Shown piece after piece: positions 6,237 through 9,443 of a DNA stretch of 9,443 bases (position 1 is its first letter; each line of letters starts with the position of its first letter). This stretch comes from Candidatus Kerfeldbacteria bacterium CG08_land_8_20_14_0_20_43_14 (GTDB lineage Bacteria > Patescibacteriota > Patescibacteriia > PEXW01). The notes under the pieces are model-generated. The model was not told the origin of the DNA, did not search any database, and saw only the letters and a list, made by a program, of their open reading frames with translations. A program made the position numbers and the translations under genes. Where the stretch lies: positions 1 to 9,443 of the forward strand of contig PEXW01000072.1 in assembly GCA_002774575.1 (NCBI GenBank), given 5' to 3'.

Positions 6237-6461
6237 ATGAAGAATCTCAACATATTTGATTGGATCGCCATTGGTCTGCTGTTCATCGGCGGAATAAATT
6301 GGGGTTTGGTAGGCCTGACTAATTATGATTTGGTCCAAAGCATTTTTGGAGGTTTAAACCTGGGCGCGAGAATTGTTTATGTGTTAGTGATGTTGGCGGC
6401 AATATACCTGGGCGCCATATCCGTGCAGTTGAGCCGAAAAGCTTTGCCGCCAAATTTATAG
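6237..6461 (+). CDS. DUF378 family small membrane protein
   Basis: A 74-residue protein with two hydrophobic helices (about 8-26 and 43-64). It carries the DUF378 signature: a short N-terminus MKNLNIFDWIAI, then GGINWGLVGL (18-27), a polar loop NYDLVQSIFGG, and RIVYVLVMLAAIY. The function of the family is unknown; members are small inner-membrane proteins of about this length. The start is set by the strong Shine-Dalgarno sequence at 6221-6232. The next gene begins 12 bases after the stop, so they are probably co-transcribed, but the strength of this ribosome site suggests that this protein is made at a much higher level than its neighbours. Confidence 0.88.
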   Translation: MKNLNIFDWIAIGLLFIGGINWGLVGLTNYDLVQSIFGGLNLGARIVYVLVMLAAIYLGAISVQLSRKALPPNL

Positions 6462-6473
6462 TATATTTAATTA

Positions 6474-7091
6474 ATGAAGATAATTTTCGCGACTCACAAT
6501 CCGGGCAAGCTTAAAGAAATCCGTGCCATATTGTCAGACTTGGGCATTGCAGTCATTGGCGCGGAAGAAGCCGGAGTCGATCAAGAACCACTGGAAAACG
6601 GCGCGACTTTTGCGGAAAACGCTTTGCTGAAGGCTAGATTTGTTTTGGAAAGAGCCAAAGAAAAAGCCTGGGTTATGGCTGATGATTCAGGCCTTTGCAT
6701 CCACGCGCTTAATGACGCGCCTGGAGTTTTTTCTTCCAGATGGGCAGGCGAAGATGCCGATGCTGAAGCCTTGGTTCCCCACACTTTGGAAGAATTAAAA
6801 GATGTGCCAGCGGAAAAACGCACGGCTTGGTTTGAAACAACCGTGGCTTTGATTTCGCCAGAAGGGCAGGAATGGACTTTTAATGGCAAAGTTGACGGGA
6901 CAATTGCTTTTACCCCAAAGGGTGAGCCCAGGCCAAAGCTGCCATACGACACAATTTTTATTCCCAGGAATTTCAGCAAAACTTTCGCGGAAATGACTGA
7001 TGAGGAAAAGAATTCCTTAAGTCATCGCGGCGAGGCATTTAGAAAATTGAAGTATTTTGTCAGGAAAAATGTGGATTTGTTTTCAAAATAA
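6474..7091 (+). CDS. RdgB/HAM1-type non-canonical purine NTP pyrophosphatase (variant)
   Basis: A 205-residue member of the Maf/HAM1 superfamily, which hydrolyses dITP, ITP and XTP to monophosphates and so keeps deaminated purines out of nucleic acids. Visible motifs are ATHNPGKLKEI (6-16, phosphate-binding), TFAENALLKA (45-54), ADDSGL (69-74, catalytic Asp pair 70-71), PGVFSSRWAGED (83-94), a terminal SHRGEAFRKL (183-192) and length typical of the family. The purine-binding loop, normally GFGYDP, reads KLPYDT (155-160): the Tyr-Asp pair is kept but the glycines and proline are changed, so specificity may differ. No Shine-Dalgarno is seen; the ATG follows the AT-rich TTTAATTA. The downstream ATL and MazG-like genes fit a nucleotide-cleaning theme. 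Confidence 0.88.
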   Translation: MKIIFATHNPGKLKEIRAILSDLGIAVIGAEEAGVDQEPLENGATFAENALLKARFVLERAKEKAWVMADDSGLCIHALNDAPGVFSSRWAGEDADAEALVPHTLEELKDVPAEKRTAWFETTVALISPEGQEWTFNGKVDGTIAFTPKGEPRPKLPYDTIFIPRNFSKTFAEMTDEEKNSLSHRGEAFRKLKYFVRKNVDLFSK

Positions 7092-7136
7092 TACAGAAAA
7101 GCGGCAAGATAGATTATTTAACGAACTAACAAAACC

Positions 7137-7499
7137 ATGAAAACCAAGTCTAATTTTTATTCTTTGGTTTACGCCATGGTCAAAAGAATTCCCAAAGGCC
7201 GGGTTGCCACTTATGGCCAGATTGCCAGCTTAATTGGCTCACCCAAAGCCGCGCAAATGGTGGGCTGGGCTTTGCACGCCTTGGACGCTAGCCCTAATCC
7301 AGAAGTGCCTTGGCAAAGGGTTATTAATCGTTTAGGCTTTATATCCACCACTTGCCTGGAACATACGGCGGATGAACAAGCCTGGCTTTTGCAAAAAGAA
7401 GGTATTAAGGTGGTTAAGTCCCGCGAAGCGGGATCCCGCTCTGCGGGAAAAGATAAGATGTGGTTTGTGGATTTAAAGAAATACTTATGGGAAAAATAA
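7137..7499 (+). CDS. alkyltransferase-like protein (ATL; MGMT fold without the acceptor cysteine)
   Basis: A 120-residue MGMT DNA-binding-domain protein. The helix-turn-helix region IPKGRVATYGQIASLIG (18-34) is clear. The active-site motif PCHRV of true O6-alkylguanine methyltransferases is PWQRV (58-62), with Trp at the acceptor cysteine; this defines ATLs, which cannot remove alkyl groups but bind O6-alkylguanine and flag it for nucleotide excision repair. The arginine of AARxVG that normally fills the flipped-base space appears to be Gln (AAQMVG, 38-43). Residues 95-104 (SREAGSRSAG) are encoded by a 30-bp double palindrome. Removing them restores a normal family ending (KVVK, then KDKMWFVDLKKYLW), so this is an in-frame insertion. 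The start ATG lacks a Shine-Dalgarno sequence. Role in repair is inferred from the family. Confidence 0.88.
   Translation: MKTKSNFYSLVYAMVKRIPKGRVATYGQIASLIGSPKAAQMVGWALHALDASPNPEVPWQRVINRLGFISTTCLEHTADEQAWLLQKEGIKVVKSREAGSRSAGKDKMWFVDLKKYLWEK
7419..7448 (+). repeat. 30-bp tandem palindrome inserted in frame in the ATL gene
   Basis: TCCCGC-GAA-GCGGGA (7419-7433) is followed directly by TCCCGC-TCT-GCGGGA (7434-7448): two 15-bp hairpin units with identical 6-bp stems, and the middle 12 bases are also a perfect palindrome. It adds exactly ten codons with no stop. It resembles palindromic elements that insert inside coding genes, such as those of Rickettsia. Confidence 0.75.
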
Positions 7500-7518
7500 G
7501 AGGCAATAATTTTAATTT

Positions 7519-8308
7519 ATGAATGAATGGCAGACAGTCGAAAACTTAAATAATATCCCCCTAAAAGGCATGCAATGCGTAGTTGCGGATATTGATTATA
7601 CCTTAGTCGATTTTGCGTCAGCCCATAAAGCTGGAATACAGGCTTTGGCCAAAATATTCAATCAAGAATTAGCCTCAACCGTTGATAAATTATTTCATTT
7701 GATTCTGGAAGGGCATCGCAAACCCAAACAGGAAGTCTAGGCAGAGAGGGAAGAATTTGATCAACTTATGGAACAAATGAAAAATGTGGAGACGGTCGAT
7801 AAAGAGCACGATTTTAAGGTATGGAGCCGAGAAGCTTGGTTGATAATAGCTGGTCGTCAGCAAGGCTTACATTTTACAGCGGAATCTTTAGCTTTGGCTC
7901 GAGACGCTTATTGGCAGGCCATAAGTAGAAGTTTAGTGATTTATTCAGATGCTAAAGAATTTACTTCGGCCTTATTCAGCCAAAATATACCCCTCATACT
8001 AATGACCGGCAGTGATTCCATACTTAGCTTGCAAGAATCAACTGGAAAGTTGGTTTATGATCCAGCTTTTTCCGAAAAGTTATAAGCGTCAAAGATTTCT
8101 GCGTTTATCCGTAAAACATACTGCATTAGTTATCGGTGATCCAATTGATAAACCCCACCCGGAATTTTTTGATAAGTTGGAGAATGAATTGGTTAAACTT
8201 GGCCTCAACACCCAAAACACAATATTTATAGGTGATTCCCCTCGCAATGATTTGGCTATTCCTTTGGGAAAAGGTTACAAGGCTTATTACATTAATCGTA
8301 AAAAATGA
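7519..8308 (+). pseudogene. HAD-superfamily hydrolase broken by an in-frame TAG and a frameshift
   Basis: Read across two breaks this is a complete HAD hydrolase of about 260 residues. Motif 1 is VVADIDYTLVDF (21-32 of the first part, nucleophile D24 and acid D26). Motif 2 is LILMTGSDS near 7996-8022. Motif 3 is the lysine in DKPHPEFFDKL (about 8147-8180). Motif 4 is TIFIGDSPRNDL (about 8219-8254). A TAG at 7738-7740 interrupts frame 1, which continues in the same frame with clear coding sense to a TAA at 8083-8085. The rest (RQRFLRLSV... to TGA 8308) is in the +1 frame, so one base is gained or lost near 8066-8080, by T5 and A4 runs. HAD enzymes are mostly phosphatases; the substrate is unknown. 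Either a young pseudogene or two assembly errors; the first is more likely. Confidence 0.8.
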
Positions 8309-8326
8309 TTATTAGTTTTTTAATTT

Positions 8327-8644
8327 ATGCACCAACAAAAAATCGTTGATCAATTTATGCGAGAGCGCGGCTGGCACAAATATCACACGCCAAAAGAATT
8401 ATTATTAGGTATGGTGGAAGAGATTGGTGAATTCAGAAATATTATCAAGTGGTCTTTGGAAGAAGAAACAGTCAAGAAAAAAATTATGGAAAATCACGCA
8501 GAAGTTGAGAATTTTTTTGGCGACATGCTCTGGGAATTATCATCTCTGGCCAATTACTGCCAAGTGAATTTGTCAGATGCTTTGGATAAAGTTATTGAGG
8601 AACATAAAGTCAGATTTCCAATGAAGAGCAATAAATGGAAATAA
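8327..8644 (+). CDS. MazG-like nucleotide pyrophosphohydrolase homologue
   Basis: A 105-residue all-alpha protein in the style of the MazG/RS21-C6 dNTP pyrophosphohydrolases. The first metal motif, EEIGEF (31-36; E32 and E35), is present, and the second helix ENFFGDMLWELSSLANY (61-77) lines up with EELGDVLWYL of the family, followed by the conserved NLSDALDKVIEEHKVRFP end. The second motif normally reads ExxD; here D66 is kept but the Glu three residues before it is Phe (F63). Activity may be reduced or use E59/E61 instead. It begins 18 bases after the HAD gene in the AT-rich context TTTAATTT-ATG with no Shine-Dalgarno. House-cleaning of altered or excess dNTPs is the likely role by family. 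Confidence 0.75.
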   Translation: MHQQKIVDQFMRERGWHKYHTPKELLLGMVEEIGEFRNIIKWSLEEETVKKKIMENHAEVENFFGDMLWELSSLANYCQVNLSDALDKVIEEHKVRFPMKSNKWK

Positions 8645-8668
8645 TAGAAAGATAATGAGCCAAACTTG

Positions 8669-8697
8669 TTGTTAATTTAAAAAAAGAGGGATATAAT
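8669..8697 (+). promoter_or_regulatory. sigma70-type promoter of the candidate small RNA
   Basis: TTGTTA (8669-8674), a 17-base spacer and a perfect TATAAT (8692-8697) form the best promoter in the window. Transcription should begin about 8704, some 60 bases after the MazG-like stop and just before the structured region. No convincing protein start follows it. Confidence 0.75.
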
Positions 8698-8703
8698 TTG
8701 CAT

Positions 8704-8927
8704 ATTCAGGTATGGAAAGTTAAGTGATTCGTAGGCAAGACCTGGGCTCGAAGATGGACTTCCAGAAACAGATTTTGACACTGGTAGTCGAGCATAAAGT
8801 CCGAAGCCATTCTCGTCTTCCAGGCAGTCGAGTAATAACTCGTCATGGCTACAAGCTACGAAATTAAAGACGGACTTAACTTTTCATGTCCTAAATCGCC
8901 TCGTCTTTCAAAGCCGAGGCATTTTTT
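8704..8927 (+). ncRNA. candidate structured small RNA, family not recognised
   Basis: About 220 nt between a strong promoter and an intrinsic terminator, with nested helices that fit one fold. P1 8712-8725/8874-8887 is 14 bp including one G-U. P2 8728-8734/8856-8862 is 7 bp. P3 is GCTC...GACT-t-CCAG (8746-8765) with CTGG-t-AGTC-GAGC (8781-8793), a 15-nt loop and a 7-nt bulge. P4 8805-8810/8845-8850 is 6 bp. P5 8829-8833/8838-8842 has an AATA loop. CCTGG (8741-8745) can pair with CCAGG (8820-8824), crossing P4 as a pseudoknot. An alternative pairing AAGTCCG/CGGACTT (8798-8803 region with 8871-8877) could switch the 3' strand of P1. I looked for the landmarks of tmRNA, RNase P RNA, SRP RNA and common riboswitches and did not find them; 6S-like function is possible but the fold is more branched than 6S. 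Confidence 0.65.
8898..8927 (+). terminator. intrinsic terminator of the candidate small RNA
   Basis: GCCTCG (8898-8903) and CGAGGC (8915-8920) form a 6-bp GC-rich stem with an 11-nt loop, followed by A and six T's (8922-8927). It lies just after the closing P1 helix. Confidence 0.85.
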
Positions 8928-9034
8928 AAACGGAATTGCATATGGGAAAGATAGACAAATGAATTCAATTTTAATCAGCGCAAACGAGGAGCGCACTTTC
9001 CTGTGCCGAAAACTTACTTCGATTCCCAAGGGGT

Positions 9035-9112
9035 CCCAACGAATGTGGAGCGCACGACCCCGTACCAGAGGCTTCGCCGTTCGGTGCGGGGGAGGAGCAC
9101 GCATTCGTGGGG
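9035..9112. repeat. 78-nt nested imperfect hairpin
   Basis: The outer arms 9035-9045 and 9102-9112 pair in 10 of 11 positions around ACGAATG/CATTCGT. Inside, CCCCGTACC (9058-9066) pairs with GGTGCGGGG (9083-9091) with one G-U, and GGC-TTC-GCC (9070-9078) closes the tip. A competing GGGGTC/GACCCC pairing (9030-9035/9056-9061) also exists. Confidence 0.55.
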
Positions 9113-9195
9113 GAAGCGGTACTTGTCCTTCTTCGCTCTGCGCTTCGCTTGAGCTACAGAGGACAGCCTTCGCCCCTTGTGGGGATTCGGCCTTC

Positions 9196-9243
9196 GCCGA
9201 CTGAAGTCGGCTATGGCCGACGAAGGTCGGCTGGCAGGCCAGC
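9196..9243. repeat. tandem hairpins with identical GCCGAC/GTCGGC stems
   Basis: GCCGAC-TGAA-GTCGGC (9196-9211), TATG, then GCCGAC-GAAG-GTCGGC (9216-9231): same 6-bp stem, different tetraloops. A third hairpin, GCTGGC/GCCAGC (9230-9235/9238-9243), abuts. The design, same stem with varied loop in tandem, matches that of the palindrome inserted in the ATL gene. Confidence 0.6.
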
Positions 9244-9299
9244 TTGCTTTAACGCTGAAAACTCTTATTTACATCAAAATTATCTTGTGAGGCGAAGGC

Positions 9300-9320
9300 T
9301 GGAGCGGGTAGGGGGAATCG
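9300..9320 (-). other. isolated 3' end of a tRNA-Gly-like sequence
   Basis: Read on the minus strand, 9320 to 9300 matches the last 21 bases of a bacterial tRNA-Gly: the T-loop end CGATT, the T-stem strand CCCCC, the acceptor strand TACCCGC, discriminator T and CCA. No 5' acceptor strand (GCGGGTA), D-arm or anticodon arm is found in the bases upstream on that strand (9321-9443). A tRNA 3' end alone is what site-specific integration into a tRNA gene leaves behind, but chance resemblance in GC-rich DNA is possible. Confidence 0.4.
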
Positions 9321-9443
9321 CGTCCTGGGCAGCGCTGAATTCTCCCAGGGTCGAAGCCAGCGGCGTTCGCTTCGTTCCTTCGACTTCGCTCAGGGTCCTT
9401 GCTCTCTGCTGCCCTTCGATTCCAGTTTACCGATCTTTTTGGT

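Larger units (their letters stand above)
8985..9443. other. GC-rich, hairpin-dense non-coding tract
   Basis: No credible gene is seen here. Base composition shifts abruptly to GC-rich apart from an AT-rich gap at about 9244-9290. The pentamer TTCGC recurs, for example at 9073, 9135, 9144, 9169, 9193, 9366 and 9395. GAGCGCAC occurs twice (8989-8996, 9048-9055), with a related GGAGCACGC at 9094-9102. Many hairpins can form (listed separately), including CCTGGG/CCCAGG at 9324-9329/9344-9349. The open frame at 8845-9204 crosses the small RNA and its terminator and is not accepted as a gene. Confidence 0.55.

Noticed and set aside
6581..6979. Antisense open frame of 132 codons in the RdgB gene
   Set aside because: It is a shadow frame of the RdgB-type coding sequence, Ser/Ala-rich as expected from reading that gene backwards.
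7738..7740. Recoded TAG sense codon
   Set aside because: Only one internal TAG is seen, the same gene also has a frameshift, and TAG ends the DUF378 gene normally (6459-6461).
8845..9204. Open frame of 119 codons on the plus strand
   Set aside because: It runs through the 3' part of the candidate small RNA and its terminator. Its second half is a translation of GC-rich hairpin DNA (RG, GGG and Cys runs) with no recognisable domain.
9300..9443. A complete tRNA gene on the minus strand
   Set aside because: Only the last 21 bases fit; the matching acceptor strand, D-arm and anticodon arm are absent.
8985..9443. CRISPR array
   Set aside because: Repeats are short inverted words at irregular spacing; no direct repeat of 20 or more bases with regular spacers and no cas gene is present.

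Overview
The window looks like a compact, AT-rich bacterial chromosome of the Candidate Phyla Radiation (Patescibacteria) type. This is an inference from gene content: short genes, tight spacing, a PspC/toastrack pair, a small VKOR-like protein, a DUF378 protein, an alkyltransferase-like protein and a full-length transketolase. Only one gene (DUF378, 6237) has a strong Shine-Dalgarno sequence. TGA is used as a stop (2993-2995, 8306-8308), which argues against the lineages that read UGA as glycine.

Layout. 1-116 may be the tail of an upstream gene. 128-1577 is a two-gene envelope-stress module: a PspC protein and a LiaF/toastrack-like membrane protein, closed by a hairpin at 1596-1630. 1620-2634 holds a membrane-anchored extracytoplasmic protein with a possible TIMP/netrin-like fold, then a VKOR-family thiol oxidoreductase homologue. 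A GC-rich stem-loop spacer (2645-2760) precedes a DUF1653 gene that overlaps a TrmH-type tRNA methyltransferase (2783-3579). On the minus strand are a four-helix membrane protein of unknown function (5921-5553), its terminator, and a transketolase (5469-3658) whose -10 box implies a leaderless mRNA. The spacer at 5926-6236 carries a 108-bp MITE-like element with perfect 18-bp inverted ends.

6237-8644 is a plus-strand run: DUF378 protein, RdgB/HAM1-type NTP pyrophosphatase, alkyltransferase-like protein, a HAD hydrolase broken by a stop and a frameshift, and a MazG-like protein. The RdgB, ATL and MazG-like genes together suggest nucleotide-pool cleaning and alkyl-damage handling. Several of these proteins have changes at positions that are normally conserved.

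The last 800 bases appear to hold no protein gene. 8669-8927 has the architecture of a stand-alone small RNA gene: a sigma70-type promoter, about 220 nt with mutually consistent helices and a possible pseudoknot, and an intrinsic terminator. I could not match it to a known RNA family, and it is the best candidate here for something undescribed. After it comes a GC-rich, hairpin-dense tract (about 8985-9443) containing an isolated 3' end of a tRNA-Gly-like sequence on the minus strand. All calls come from reading the sequence; no database search was possible.
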